Assembly: GCA_041685355.1 (NCBI GenBank)
Contig: JAWLFY010000003.1
Span: 1 to 64,000 of the forward strand
DNA: 64,000 bases
From: JAWLFY01 sp041685355
Lineage (GTDB): Bacteria > Planctomycetota > Planctomycetia > Pirellulales > Pirellulaceae
Direction: 5' to 3'
Position 1 is the stretch's first letter, and every line of letters starts with the position of its first letter. The position numbers were made by a program, and so were the translations under genes. Below the pieces are notes generated by a model. That model was not told where the DNA came from. It made no database searches and saw nothing but the letters and a program-made list of their open reading frames with translations. Below, one piece after another: positions 1-9,894 of this stretch.

Positions 1-96
1 GCCCCGCCCGTCGCCCGCCGACATGCCCCGCCCGTCGCCCGCCGAGGAGCCCCGCCCGGCGCCCGCCGCCGAGCCCCGTTCGCTCGCCGACGAGCT
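1..96. repeat. 24-bp tandem repeat inside the first gene
   Basis: Three 24-bp units (1-24, 25-48, 49-72) beginning gccccgccc, followed by a decayed fourth (73-96). The unit length keeps the reading frame and encodes a Pro-rich octapeptide (PRPSPAEE-like). The array probably extends left of the window. Confidence 0.75.
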
Positions 97-991
97 TTCC
101 CGATCCCCGACGTCGGCCGACGAAGAGGCGGAGCGTGCGACCGAGGAAATCCTGGCCCCGCTGGACGAATCGGACGAGTTCCGTCCGGACCTTCGGGCCG
201 CCGGGGCGTTCGGCGATCCGCCAAACGGGGTGCGTTTGAGCCGTCAGTCACGGTTGTGGGTCGACCGAGCCAACGCCCGCGTGCTGACCGACGGGTACGT
301 GACGTTGCGGGAAGGCTACCTCGAGATGTTCGCCTGTCCGGCGGGGACGAAAGAACACGAATCGATCGTGGCGACGTTGTCGAAATCGCGTGAGGTCCAC
401 GCCGGGCTGCTCGCCGTCGGCGCCACCCAAGGTCATCCGGTGCGGTACGACCCGGAGTTCGAACCGCCGTCCGGTCAGTCGATCCGGGTGTGGGTCTTGT
501 GGCGCGACGAAGCGGGAGACTTTCATGCCGTCGACGCGCGGAATTGGGTCCGACACGCGAAATCGAAAGAGCCGCTCTCCGAGGATTGGGTCTTCGGCGG
601 GAGCGATTTCTGGACCGACCCCGCCGACGGGCGGGAATACTATCAGGCCGACGGCGGCGACATGATCTGCGTGTCGAACTTCGGCACCGCGATGCTCGAC
701 GTCCCGTTCGAAAGCAGCGCCGACGCCGACGACTTGCTCTTCGTTCCCTTCACCGAACGGATCCCCCCGATCGGGACGCCGGTTCGGTTGGTGTTGACCC
801 CGATCGCGGAACCCGACGACGACGATGACGTTCCGCCGGTTGACGAGCCGCCCAAGGAAGAATGGTTGCCGGTCGCCGAACCGAGCGACACCACTGACGA
901 CAACCCGTCTGGCGATCTGTCTGGCGATACCCCAGCGACCGGGTCGGGTGACGGGGCTGGGGATGACGCGGACGGGGATGACGATGAATGA
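2..991 (+). CDS. YdjY-domain protein, 5' end outside window
   Basis: The reading frame is open to the window edge, so the true start is probably upstream; the first internal ATG is at 23. The N-terminus is a Pro/Ala/Glu-rich low-complexity stretch made by a 24-bp tandem repeat. The central part (about residues 80-270 from the ATG at 23) has the look of the YdjY domain that planctomycetes carry in exported proteins: an LREG-Y-LE strand, the CPAGTKEHESI segment, and a V-W-RD-G core. The C-terminal 50 residues are acidic and rich in Gly, Asp and Thr. The molecular function of the family is unknown. The stop overlaps the start of the dehydrogenase gene by 8 bp, which suggests co-translation. Confidence 0.6.
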   Translation, partial: PRPSPADMPRPSPAEEPRPAPAAEPRSLADELSRSPTSADEEAERATEEILAPLDESDEFRPDLRAAGAFGDPPNGVRLSRQSRLWVDRANARVLTDGYVTLREGYLEMFACPAGTKEHESIVATLSKSREVHAGLLAVGATQGHPVRYDPEFEPPSGQSIRVWVLWRDEAGDFHAVDARNWVRHAKSKEPLSEDWVFGGSDFWTDPADGREYYQADGGDMICVSNFGTAMLDVPFESSADADDLLFVPFTERIPPIGTPVRLVLTPIAEPDDDDDVPPVDEPPKEEWLPVAEPSDTTDDNPSGDLSGDTPATGSGDGAGDDADGDDDE

Positions 992-2318
992 ACGGGGCGA
1001 CGGGGGGCCGACGACGCCGACCGTGTGGCTGGTCGGGGCCGGGGTCGTGGGGTGTGCGATCGCCCGCGAACACCTGCACCAGCGGATCCCGATCCGGCTG
1101 GTCGATGCCGACGCCGACCGGCTCACGAACGCGGTGCGACAGTTGTCGGGATGGGAACCGTCCCGGGATCGGCCGGAGGGCGAAGGCGATATCGGCCGCT
1201 TCGATGGCGGCCGCGTCGGGCCGTTCGAGCCGGTTTCGATCGGTGGCGAACTCGCGTCCGTTCGGATCGATCCAGGTCCCGGGCCGCATTTCGAAGCCGG
1301 AGTGGAGAATCGAACGGCGGTGTTGTTGATCGAATCGATCTCGGAGCGGATCGACGTCAAGCGGGATTTCTTCCGGGCCGCCGAGACACGTTTCGGAGAC
1401 TCGGCGATCCTGTGCAGCAACACGTCGAGTCTGACGATCGGTTCGATCGGCGTGGCGCTTCGTCGGCCGGGGCGGTTGTGCGGGATGCACTTCTTCATGC
1501 CGGTCCGCGGCCGCGACGCCGTGGAACTGGTCGCGACGGCGGAGACGGATCAGGACGTCGTCGCCGCGGCGGAAACACACATCCGGCGCGTCGGCAAGCG
1601 TCCGCTGCGGGTAGGCGACGCCCCCGGGTTCGTCGTTAACCGGATGCTCGTCCCCTATCTAAACCAGGCGGTCGGTTTGCTCTCCGCGGGCGCGACCGCG
1701 GAACAGATCGAGGCCGCGGCGCTGCGGTACGGGATGCCGATGTCGCCGCTGGAACTGATCGATTGGATCGGCACCCCGACCGCTTTCGACGCGGGACGGG
1801 CGTATTGGCAAGCGTTCCCGCGACGGATCGACCCGGCACCGCTCTTGCCGGCATTGGTCAAGCGAAAGCGTTGGGGACGTGCGGGCGGAAACGGGTTTTA
1901 CGATTATCGCGACGGGCGTCGGACGAAATCGTTGGCCCCGGAGGTCGAAGAGCTACGCCGACGTTACACGCGCCATCCCCGCACATGGGACGAGACAGAT
2001 TTGCTCGAGTTGCTCGCGATCCCGATGTGGATCGAGGCCGCTTGCTTGATTGCCGACCAGGTGACCGATAGCGTCTCATCGATCGAAGCGGCAATGTCGG
2101 GAGGGCTCGGGTATGCCCCCGCCGAAAAGTGGGCTGATTTCTTCGACCGACTCGGGGCGGACCGAATCGCCACCGCGATCGAAAAGTGGCGCGGCGGTTG
2201 GCATGCCATGTGCCCTCCTGACTCTCTCAGGTTACCCGTGTCACTGCGTCACAGCGGATGTCCAAGAGCGGCACTCGAGTCCGTTTCTGATTTGACACGA
2301 GTGGGCCAGATTGATTAG
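984..2318 (+). CDS. 3-hydroxyacyl-CoA dehydrogenase family protein
   Basis: NAD-dependent dehydrogenase of the FadB/HbdA fold, expected to oxidise 3-hydroxyacyl-CoA in beta-oxidation or a related pathway. Visible motifs: the dinucleotide-binding GAGVVG near residue 18, SNTSSL near 145, HFFMPV near 169, PGFVVNR near 214 leading into the C-terminal all-helical domain. There is no enoyl-CoA hydratase domain, so it is not a full FadB. The longest frame opens upstream, but the ATG at 984 sits directly before the Rossmann fold and overlaps the previous stop by 8 bp, so it is preferred. The last 30 residues look unrelated to the family and may be a lineage-specific tail. No other beta-oxidation gene is nearby. 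Confidence 0.8.
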   Translation: MNERGDGGPTTPTVWLVGAGVVGCAIAREHLHQRIPIRLVDADADRLTNAVRQLSGWEPSRDRPEGEGDIGRFDGGRVGPFEPVSIGGELASVRIDPGPGPHFEAGVENRTAVLLIESISERIDVKRDFFRAAETRFGDSAILCSNTSSLTIGSIGVALRRPGRLCGMHFFMPVRGRDAVELVATAETDQDVVAAAETHIRRVGKRPLRVGDAPGFVVNRMLVPYLNQAVGLLSAGATAEQIEAAALRYGMPMSPLELIDWIGTPTAFDAGRAYWQAFPRRIDPAPLLPALVKRKRWGRAGGNGFYDYRDGRRTKSLAPEVEELRRRYTRHPRTWDETDLLELLAIPMWIEAACLIADQVTDSVSSIEAAMSGGLGYAPAEKWADFFDRLGADRIATAIEKWRGGWHAMCPPDSLRLPVSLRHSGCPRAALESVSDLTRVGQID

Positions 2319-2350
2319 GTGAACTACGTTCGAAATACGGAGCGTGTACC

Positions 2351-2659
2351 ATGACGCTTGAGGCAACGATGACGGCCCGACTTCCCGAAACGCTCGATGG
2401 TGTGGTGCTGACCACAGCAGATCAGGCCGAGGCGCTGTTGGCGTCCCTTCGCCATGTGGAATCGTTCGTCGACGAGCGATTGGGACGCAAAAGCGAACAC
2501 GCCTTCGGGCACTCCGGAGACGAAGTACCGCCGCAGATCGATACCGAGGAGTTCGCTCACCACGTCGCCGCCGCGATCGCGTCGGTCGAGTCGGCCCGTC
2601 AATCGCTTGAGGCGGCGAAGCAACTTCGGGCCCGCTGTCAGGATTATGACGACGAATGA
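2351..2659 (+). CDS. Small protein of unknown function, 102 aa
   Basis: Not recognised. The product is soluble, with no signal peptide, no membrane segment and a single Cys near the C-terminus. The C-terminal half (EEFAHHVAAAIASVESARQ and onward) is predicted to be a long amphipathic helix. Its last four bases overlap the ATG of the AtpR-like gene (ATGA), so the two are probably translated together and may be functionally linked. An alternative start is the ATG at 2369. Overlap with a convincing membrane gene is the main reason to believe it is real. Confidence 0.55.
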   Translation: MTLEATMTARLPETLDGVVLTTADQAEALLASLRHVESFVDERLGRKSEHAFGHSGDEVPPQIDTEEFAHHVAAAIASVESARQSLEAAKQLRARCQDYDDE

Positions 2660-2928
2660 GCGACGCGTGGACAGCGGTTGCGGTATTCCTGCTGGGGTTG
2701 GCCCTGGCCGCGGTTTATTACAGCGGGTTCCGGTGGACCGTCCGCCACTTGGACTCGGTGAGTCGCCCGGGGATGTTGCTCGCGGTCAGTACCGTCGTTC
2801 GGCTGGCAATCGTGATCGGCATTCTGGCCATGCTCGTCGGCGACGACTGGCGAGACTTCTTTATCGCGCTCGCCGGCTTTCTCATCGGCCGATTCGGGCT
2901 GGAGCGATATTACCGACGCACCCCGTAG
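2656..2928 (+). CDS. AtpR-like small membrane protein (N-ATPase accessory type)
   Basis: A 90-residue protein with three hydrophobic segments (about 7-25, 38-58, 64-84). The pattern is that of AtpR, the accessory subunit of N-type F-ATPases: an N-terminal helix with YYSGFRWTVRHL, a middle helix containing an Arg (VVRLAIVIGIL), and a last helix ending GFLIGRFGLERYYRR. In N-ATPase operons atpR sits between atpD/C/Q and atpB. Here no ATP synthase gene follows; the next 400 bp are repeats. It is therefore either an orphan or a remnant of a lost operon. The family call rests on the membrane pattern and conserved Arg positions only. Confidence 0.5.
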   Translation: MSDAWTAVAVFLLGLALAAVYYSGFRWTVRHLDSVSRPGMLLAVSTVVRLAIVIGILAMLVGDDWRDFFIALAGFLIGRFGLERYYRRTP

Positions 2929-3191
2929 CGGAAGTCGTCAAGACTTCCGACGGGGCAGTCGAAGGTCGCAACCCCGTTGGGGTTGATCCACCGTTTGTCG
3001 CGTCGGTCACCCAGGGTTGAAGCAACCCTGGGCTGTGGGGCGAAACGCCGTTGGCGGAAAACAGACCCCGAACTCTTCTCGAATCCTCCCTCCCGAACCC
3101 CAACGGGGTTCCGCCCTGCAGCCCGGGGTTGGCCGCTTCGGCCTACCCCGGGAACCCGGTCCCCATCCCAACCCGAACCCCAACGGGGTTC
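2929..3191. repeat. Cluster of palindromic intergenic repeats
   Basis: This fills most of the 411-bp gap after the AtpR-like gene. Elements in order: CGGAAGTC (2929-2936) paired with GACTTCCG (2942-2949), starting at the first base after the stop; AACCCCGTTGGGGTT (2970-2984); CCCAGGGTT (3010-3018) paired with AACCCTGGG (3024-3032); GAACCCCAACGGGGTTC at 3095-3111; a long hairpin with arms 3122-3134 and 3140-3152; and a second identical GAACCCCAACGGGGTTC at 3175-3191. All could fold as RNA or DNA hairpins. The first may end the upstream transcript, although no T-run follows. The rest (3192-3339) holds no gene that I can see. Confidence 0.7.
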
Positions 3192-3339
3192 CGCCCTCTC
3201 CTTCCGACCGGGTGGCGAGTCATGGCGACGCGGCACGTTCCGACTTACGATGGGGGTTTCGTTCGTCGCGTGGTGATTCGGGAGCGCAGGTCGCCCGGCG
3301 TCGAGTCTTCAGTTCGATCGATCGCGGAGGATTTGTCTG

Positions 3340-4755
3340 ATGGTGTGCACTTTTTCCGAGGCCTGTGACGAGTCATCCGCCCGCTGGCCTCGCCGGGTGT
3401 TCGCCGGGGTTATCGGCCCGCTCCTTTCGGTGCTGCTCGTCGGCGGCGTGTTCGCCGATGGCTGGCGGGCCGGGGTCGCAAAGTCGAACATCACCCCCGG
3501 GCAGCCGATGTGGATGGCCGGATACGGAAGCCGCGATCGTCCTGCGGAGGGAAAGCTGACTGACCTTTGGGCGAAGGCGTTGGTGTTGGAAGACGCCGAC
3601 GACCGTCGTGCGGTCTTGGTAACGCTGGACCTGGTCGGGATCTCACGAGACCTTTCCGAATCGATTTGTGACGAAATCGGCCAGCGGTTCGGGATCGACC
3701 GGACCGATGTCGCGATCAACGCGTCACATACGCACACCGGGCCGGTCGTCGGGAAGAACTTGGGACCGTTGCATTACCACGTCGTTCCCCCGCCGCAGCA
3801 ACGGCTGATCGAAGAGTACGCCGCTCGGCTGCGTGACGAAGTCGTCGCCACGGTGGGGCGGGCGATCGAAGACCTCCAGCCGTGTCGCCTTCGTCATGGC
3901 ACCGGGGAAGCGACCTTCGCGGTCAACCGCCGAGAAAATCGGCCCGAGGCACTCGTCCCGGAACTCCGATCCGAGAACGAGTTGGCGGGTCCGTATGACC
4001 ACCGGGTCCCGGTCTTGGCGATCGCCGACGAGTCGGGCCAACGGAAGGCGGTCGTATTCGGGTACGCCTGCCACGCGACGGTGCTCAGCTCGTACCAGTG
4101 GTCCGGCGATTACCCGGGGTTCGCCCAAGCCGAGCTCGAACGGCTCGACCCCGGTTGCCAGGCGATGTTTTGGGCCGGGTGCGGCGCCGACCAAAACCCA
4201 CTGCCACGCCGTACCGTCGCGCTCGCGGAACATTACGGACGACGTCTCGCCGCCGCGGTCGAAGCCGTCTTGTTGACACAAAAAATGACCGAACTCGCCC
4301 CCGACCTCCGGACCGACTACGCCGAAATCCCGCTCGAACTCGACTCCTTGCCAAGCCGCCAAGCGTTGATCCGACAGACGAAATCGAACAACCGATTCGA
4401 GAAGGCTCGCGCCGAGATGCTGCTGGACCGAATCGACGCGGGAAACCCGATGTCGGAAACGTACCCCTACCCGATCGGCACCTGGGTGCTTGGGGGGGAC
4501 GTCCGTTGGGTGTTCTTAGGAGGTGAGGTCGTCGTCGATTACGCGACCCGGATCAGCGAAGCCGCCGAGGGATCGACCTGGGTCGCCGGATACTCCAACG
4601 ACGTGATGGCGTATATCCCCTCCCGCCGCGTTCTCCGCGAAGGGGGCTACGAAGGGGGCGGTTCGATGGTTTACTACGGCCTCCCAACGATTTGGTCACC
4701 CGAAATCGAACGTGACATCCTCAACGAGGTCGCGCGGCAGGCCAAGACCCCCTAA
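3340..4755 (+). CDS. Neutral/alkaline ceramidase-like exported protein
   Basis: Shows the N-terminal domain of neutral/alkaline (non-lysosomal) ceramidases, zinc amidases that cleave ceramide. A signal segment (about 20-40) is followed by the typical opening GVAKSNITPGQPMWMAGYGSR. The zinc-binding HTHTG is near residue 130 and a second GYACHATVLS is near 246, as in the family; GCGADQNP lies near 286. At 471 residues it lacks the C-terminal immunoglobulin-like domain of classical ceramidases, as is usual for the many planctomycete paralogues, whose real substrates are unknown. The ATG at 3340 has GGAGG nine bases upstream. It ends 4 bp inside the convergent esterase gene. Confidence 0.8.
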   Translation: MVCTFSEACDESSARWPRRVFAGVIGPLLSVLLVGGVFADGWRAGVAKSNITPGQPMWMAGYGSRDRPAEGKLTDLWAKALVLEDADDRRAVLVTLDLVGISRDLSESICDEIGQRFGIDRTDVAINASHTHTGPVVGKNLGPLHYHVVPPPQQRLIEEYAARLRDEVVATVGRAIEDLQPCRLRHGTGEATFAVNRRENRPEALVPELRSENELAGPYDHRVPVLAIADESGQRKAVVFGYACHATVLSSYQWSGDYPGFAQAELERLDPGCQAMFWAGCGADQNPLPRRTVALAEHYGRRLAAAVEAVLLTQKMTELAPDLRTDYAEIPLELDSLPSRQALIRQTKSNNRFEKARAEMLLDRIDAGNPMSETYPYPIGTWVLGGDVRWVFLGGEVVVDYATRISEAAEGSTWVAGYSNDVMAYIPSRRVLREGGYEGGGSMVYYGLPTIWSPEIERDILNEVARQAKTP

Positions 4756-6017
4756 TCGCCCAGGAAATGCTCGAAGAACGAATAGACGACTTCGTTCGCT
4801 TCGGGGTTCGGGCTGTGCTCGGGGCGATTCGTCATGAACACGCGGTCGTCGTGCCCGAGCACTCGGTTCACCGCGACGGTGTGGTTCAACGCCCGCCATC
4901 GCTCCGGCGGGTCCTCCGACCCGCCCGATACGAGCAACGGTCGCGGTGCCATCAACGCGTGCAACTCGTGCAGGTCTCGCCCCGCGGCGCGGAGCTTCGG
5001 ATACAGCCCCCGCGGCGGGTTTTCCTCGCTGATCACGCCACGCTTCCGCCACGGCTTGGGGTGGTAACCGAGGTACCAAGGTTCCCAGTAGTTCACGCTC
5101 GGACGCGATTCGTCGAACACGATCCCGGGGTCGGACCAAACGCCGCACGCGAACTTGTCGAATAGGCAAGACGCGAACATCGCCCATTTGCCGCCGAACG
5201 AGTGGCCGACGATCCCGATCCGATCGGCATCGACTTCGGGACGGTTGGCCAACACGTGCCAGCACGTCCCGGCGGCATAAGCGAGCATCGAGAGCGGTTG
5301 GACCTGAGCGTCCTCCAGGCTGGGGTGGTAGATCCCGTACGTCTTCGCCGCGGTCGCTTCGGTTGTCCCGACCGACAGCACGACGAACCCGCGACGGGCG
5401 AGCTGAAGGCCATAGTCCCGGTCGGGGTTCCCCTCACCGATCGATGTCTCCGGCTCGTAGTACACCGTCACCACCGCCGGCCGCTTCCCCTTCCCGTCGG
5501 GGACCAGCAAGTAAGCTTCGGTGATTTCACCCGGGGCCCACGGAAAACGGACGCGATGCCGCACAAAGTTTTCTTGCCGTGTCGATTCGAGCACCTCGAC
5601 CGGTGGGGCCCGGTTCATCTCCGGCCATTCCCCAAGCAACCCCATCCATTGCCGCCGGATCTCGTCTCGTCGGCGTGTCCAAGCGTCCGGAGTCTCCACG
5701 CGGGACCCGTCGGCGAACTTGAGCGGTGAGCGATAGTCACCGAAGTCATCACGGAGCCGTTCGGGCGGGTCGGCGTATCCCCGAATCGTCTCCCACGGGT
5801 CGTCGTCGGTGTCCGTCGTGGCCACGCCCCGATCCGAAGGGACGTCCTGGGCCGCCACAGACGGCGAGCGCGTGGCGGTGAAGCCCCCGACGACCACGAA
5901 CATGAAAACGCCCACGAACATGAAAACGTCCGCAAACCTGAAAATGCCCGGGAAGGTGAAAGCGAACGGCAAACTTTGCGTGACGACGCGAGTCGCGCGG
6001 CATGGGGTCGGAATCAT
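4752..6017 (-). CDS. Exported alpha/beta hydrolase (acetyl xylan esterase/dienelactone hydrolase-like)
   Basis: Alpha/beta hydrolase with the nucleophile elbow GHSFGGK (Ser near 273), a following aspartate region WSDPG, and a C-terminal catalytic-type His near 401 (NRPEHSPN). Such proteins in planctomycetes are annotated as acetylxylan esterases or dienelactone hydrolases and probably deacylate carbohydrates outside the cytoplasm. The N-terminus has an unusual signal segment (about 17-45) whose hydrophobic core is built from a decaying six-residue repeat encoded by 18-bp DNA units. Substrate cannot be told from sequence. Its 3' end overlaps the ceramidase-like gene by 4 bp in convergent orientation. 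Confidence 0.7.
   Translation of the reverse strand: MIPTPCRATRVVTQSLPFAFTFPGIFRFADVFMFVGVFMFVVVGGFTATRSPSVAAQDVPSDRGVATTDTDDDPWETIRGYADPPERLRDDFGDYRSPLKFADGSRVETPDAWTRRRDEIRRQWMGLLGEWPEMNRAPPVEVLESTRQENFVRHRVRFPWAPGEITEAYLLVPDGKGKRPAVVTVYYEPETSIGEGNPDRDYGLQLARRGFVVLSVGTTEATAAKTYGIYHPSLEDAQVQPLSMLAYAAGTCWHVLANRPEVDADRIGIVGHSFGGKWAMFASCLFDKFACGVWSDPGIVFDESRPSVNYWEPWYLGYHPKPWRKRGVISEENPPRGLYPKLRAAGRDLHELHALMAPRPLLVSGGSEDPPERWRALNHTVAVNRVLGHDDRVFMTNRPEHSPNPEANEVVYSFFEHFLGD
5899..5970. repeat. 18-bp tandem repeat in the esterase signal peptide
   Basis: Four 18-bp units: aacatgaaaacgcccacg at 5899, then increasingly diverged copies at 5917, 5935 and 5953. Read on the minus strand they encode hydrophobic hexapeptides of the DVFMFV/GVFMFV type, which form the h-region of the signal peptide. 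Confidence 0.75.
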
Positions 6018-6103
6018 AGGACATCAAGAAATCGTGTGCGAAGGACGACAGTCCGGGGCGTGGTCGATTCCTGCGAGCATGACCCACCCCGCGAGCCGTC
6101 GGT

Positions 6104-7627
<1,524 letters not shown>

Positions 7628-7761
7628 CGGTAAGGCTCCAGGGAAACGGACGACGTCCCCCAGGATACCCCATTTGTAACCGCATCAATGCCACCATGGT
7701 CCGAGTCAAGTGTTGAGAGACGTCACGGGTTGAAAGAGACGGACTTCCCGAGGAGGCGATC

Positions 7762-7778
7762 GAAACGGAATCCGTTTC
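7762..7778. promoter_or_regulatory. Perfect palindrome upstream of the hydrogenase operon
   Basis: GAAACGGAATCCGTTTC, with 7-bp arms around a 3-bp centre, lies 54 bp before the preferred hydB start in the 204-bp divergent gap (7628-7831). A weak -10-like TAGAAT lies at 7811-7816. The palindrome is a candidate operator for the hydrogenase operon, the divergent DUF1501 gene or both. No matching site was noticed before the Rnf operon. Confidence 0.4.
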
Positions 7779-7831
7779 ACCGGACGGTGCATGCCGAGGG
7801 ACGGAACCACTAGAATCGAGGAGGGCGTGGC

Positions 7832-9025
7832 TTGCGTAAGCGTCGCCCGAGATTTCGCGTCACCGATTTGACACCTCCCATGCCCACCTCGCCTTCGCCC
7901 CCGGATCGCGAAATGGACGCGACCGTCGCGTCGACGCTTTGGCTGGCACGTGACGAGTTGCAGCGGTTGATCGACTTACTGTGGGACCGGCAGTACCGGG
8001 TGATCGGCCCCCGCATCGATTCGGGGGCGATCGTCTATGACGAGGTGCGGCATCAGGACGAGTTGCCCGTGGGGTGGACCGAGCAACAGGAGGCCGCCAA
8101 GTATCGTTTAGTACGGAGGGACGACGGGCAACGCTTCGGGTTCAACGTCGGGCCGCACTCGTGGAAACGGTATCTGTTTCCCCCGCGGGCGGTGGTCGGC
8201 GAGGCGACTCGCGGGCCGCAGGGGTGGCAGTTGAGCGACCATCCCGAGGAGGCACCCGCCTATGCCTTTCTCGGCGTGCGGGCGTGTGAACTTGCGGCGA
8301 TCGCGGTTCAAGACCGGACGTTGATCCACGACCAATATTCGGATCCGATTTATGCCGAGCGTCGCCGGCGGGCCCTGATCGTTGCGGTCAACTGTACCCA
8401 AGCCGCGAGCACCTGTTTTTGCACGTCGATGAACACCGGTCCGCGATGCACCGCCGGGTTCGATCTGGCGTTGACCGAGCTCGATGACGGGTACACGGTC
8501 GAGGTCGGCTCCGACCGAGGGGCGGAGATCGTGGCGGCTTTGGCGTTGCCTTCGGCCGACGCGGGTTCGCGACGGCGTGCCGACGGGCGACGTGCCGAAG
8601 CGGTCAACCAGATCCGCAAGCGGCTCGACACGACCGACATCCGCAACCTGCTCATGGACAATTTGGAGCACCCGCGGTGGGACGAAGTCGCCGAGCGATG
8701 CCTTTCGTGTACCAACTGCACGATGGTTTGTCCGACTTGCTTTTGCAGCAGCGTCGAAGAGGTCAGCGACTTGCAGGGGGATCATGTGCAGCGGGTGCGG
8801 CAGTGGGACAGCTGTTTCAGCGGTGAGATCAGCTACATGAACGGCAGCTTGGTGCGGGGCGACATCCGTTCCCGCTATCGCCAGTGGCTGACGCACAAGT
8901 TGGCCACCTGGTTCGACCAGTTCGACACGTCGGGCTGCGTCGGTTGTGGCCGCTGCATCACATGGTGCCCGGTGGGGATCGACCTCACCGAAGAGGTGGC
9001 CGCGATCCGCGAGACGCCGCCATGA
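7832..9025 (+). CDS. hydB: Group 3b [NiFe] hydrogenase, iron-sulfur beta subunit
   Basis: Electron-transfer subunit of a soluble NAD(P)-coupled hydrogenase/sulfhydrogenase. It carries clusters between the flavin subunit and the catalytic dimer. Cys groups are CTQAASTCFCTSMNTGPRC (about 188-206), CLSCTNCTMVCPTCFC (about 290-305) and a C-terminal GCVGCGRCITWCPVG (about 369-383). The last two fit [4Fe-4S] binding. The TTG at 7832 has GAGGAGG seven bases upstream and is preferred; ATGs at 7880 and 7913 are alternatives that would remove a basic leader. First gene of the operon; its stop overlaps the hydG ATG (ATGA). The order hydB-G-D-A equals that of the Pyrococcus sulfhydrogenase. Confidence 0.85.
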   Translation: MRKRRPRFRVTDLTPPMPTSPSPPDREMDATVASTLWLARDELQRLIDLLWDRQYRVIGPRIDSGAIVYDEVRHQDELPVGWTEQQEAAKYRLVRRDDGQRFGFNVGPHSWKRYLFPPRAVVGEATRGPQGWQLSDHPEEAPAYAFLGVRACELAAIAVQDRTLIHDQYSDPIYAERRRRALIVAVNCTQAASTCFCTSMNTGPRCTAGFDLALTELDDGYTVEVGSDRGAEIVAALALPSADAGSRRRADGRRAEAVNQIRKRLDTTDIRNLLMDNLEHPRWDEVAERCLSCTNCTMVCPTCFCSSVEEVSDLQGDHVQRVRQWDSCFSGEISYMNGSLVRGDIRSRYRQWLTHKLATWFDQFDTSGCVGCGRCITWCPVGIDLTEEVAAIRETPP

Positions 9026-9894
9026 ACGCCCCCCAATCCGCGGCGATTGCTGCCAACCCGTGGCTGTCCCAGACGGCGCGGATCGAACGGATCACGCCCG
9101 AGGTCGATTTGGTGAAGACCTACCACTTGCGGTTCACCGACCCGCAGGTTCAGGCGAATTACCGTGTCGCGGCGGGGCAATTCAACATGCTGTACGTGCC
9201 CGGTGTCGGCGAGATCGCGATCGGTGTCAGCAGCGATTTACAGGCGACCGAGCCGCGGGAGCGGACTTGGGACCACACGATTCGGCTGGCCGGTCACGTC
9301 ACGGGCGCGTTGTCGGAGATGGAGCCTGGCGAGGTGATCGGTATCCGCGGCCCGTACGGCACGACTTGGCCGCTGGACGAGCAGCATGGCAAAGATGTGC
9401 TGTTGGTCGCCGGCGGTACCGGGTTGGCGTCACTCCGTTCGGCACTCTACGAGTTGCTGGCCAACCGTGAGCGTTATGGCCGGCTGACGCTCGTTTACGG
9501 CAGTCGGACGCCGGAAACCCTGCTGTATCAGGGTGAGTACGCCGCGTGGGCGGAGCGGGGTTTGAAGGTGCATCGCATCGTCGACCAAGCGACCGCGGGG
9601 TGGAAGGGGCAAGTCGGCGTGGTCCCGCGGCTGATCGACGGGTTGCGAACGCTTGATCCGTCCAACACCGTGATGCTTTGTTGTGGGCCCGAAGTGATGA
9701 TGGATTATGCGGTGCGAAGCGTCGTGGCCCGCGGCATGCGCGAGGATCAGGTCTGGGTGTCGCTCGAACGGAACATGCAATGCGCGGTCGGGCTGTGCGG
9801 CCACTGTCTGCTGGGGCCCGAGTTCATCTGCCGGGACGGTCCGGTTTACCGCTTCGACCGGGTCGCCCGCTATTTGAAAGTGGAGTCTTTGTAA
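9022..9894 (+). CDS. hydG: Group 3b hydrogenase, FAD/NAD(P)-binding gamma subunit
   Basis: Flavoprotein of the ferredoxin-NADP reductase fold that exchanges electrons with NAD(P)H. An FAD-binding beta-barrel (about 15-115) contains the AGQFNMLYVPGVGE segment. It is followed by the nucleotide-binding LLVAGGTGLASLRSALYEL (about 129-148) and a C-terminal cluster-binding loop MQCAVGLCGHCLLGPEFIC (about 252-270), which matches a [2Fe-2S] motif of this family. The ATG at 9022 overlaps the hydB stop; a longer frame upstream lies entirely within hydB and is not used. Length 290 aa is normal. Specificity for NADP+ over NAD+ is a family inference. Confidence 0.87.
   Translation: MNAPQSAAIAANPWLSQTARIERITPEVDLVKTYHLRFTDPQVQANYRVAAGQFNMLYVPGVGEIAIGVSSDLQATEPRERTWDHTIRLAGHVTGALSEMEPGEVIGIRGPYGTTWPLDEQHGKDVLLVAGGTGLASLRSALYELLANRERYGRLTLVYGSRTPETLLYQGEYAAWAERGLKVHRIVDQATAGWKGQVGVVPRLIDGLRTLDPSNTVMLCCGPEVMMDYAVRSVVARGMREDQVWVSLERNMQCAVGLCGHCLLGPEFICRDGPVYRFDRVARYLKVESL

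Noticed and set aside
248..1498. 416-codon minus-strand frame over the first two genes
   Set aside because: Crosses the junction of two plus-strand genes and has shadow-type composition.
2351..2928. Toxin-antitoxin pair
   Set aside because: Overlapping small genes suggested it, but the second has three membrane helices of AtpR type and the first has no antitoxin DNA-binding pattern.
2929..3340. Small proteins rich in NPNGV in several frames
   Set aside because: They arise from translating the palindromic repeats; every frame gives similar low-complexity peptides.
7800..7831. Confident sigma-70 promoter for hydB
   Set aside because: TAGAAT at 7811 resembles a -10 box, but the -35 is poor and it would leave almost no leader before the TTG at 7832.
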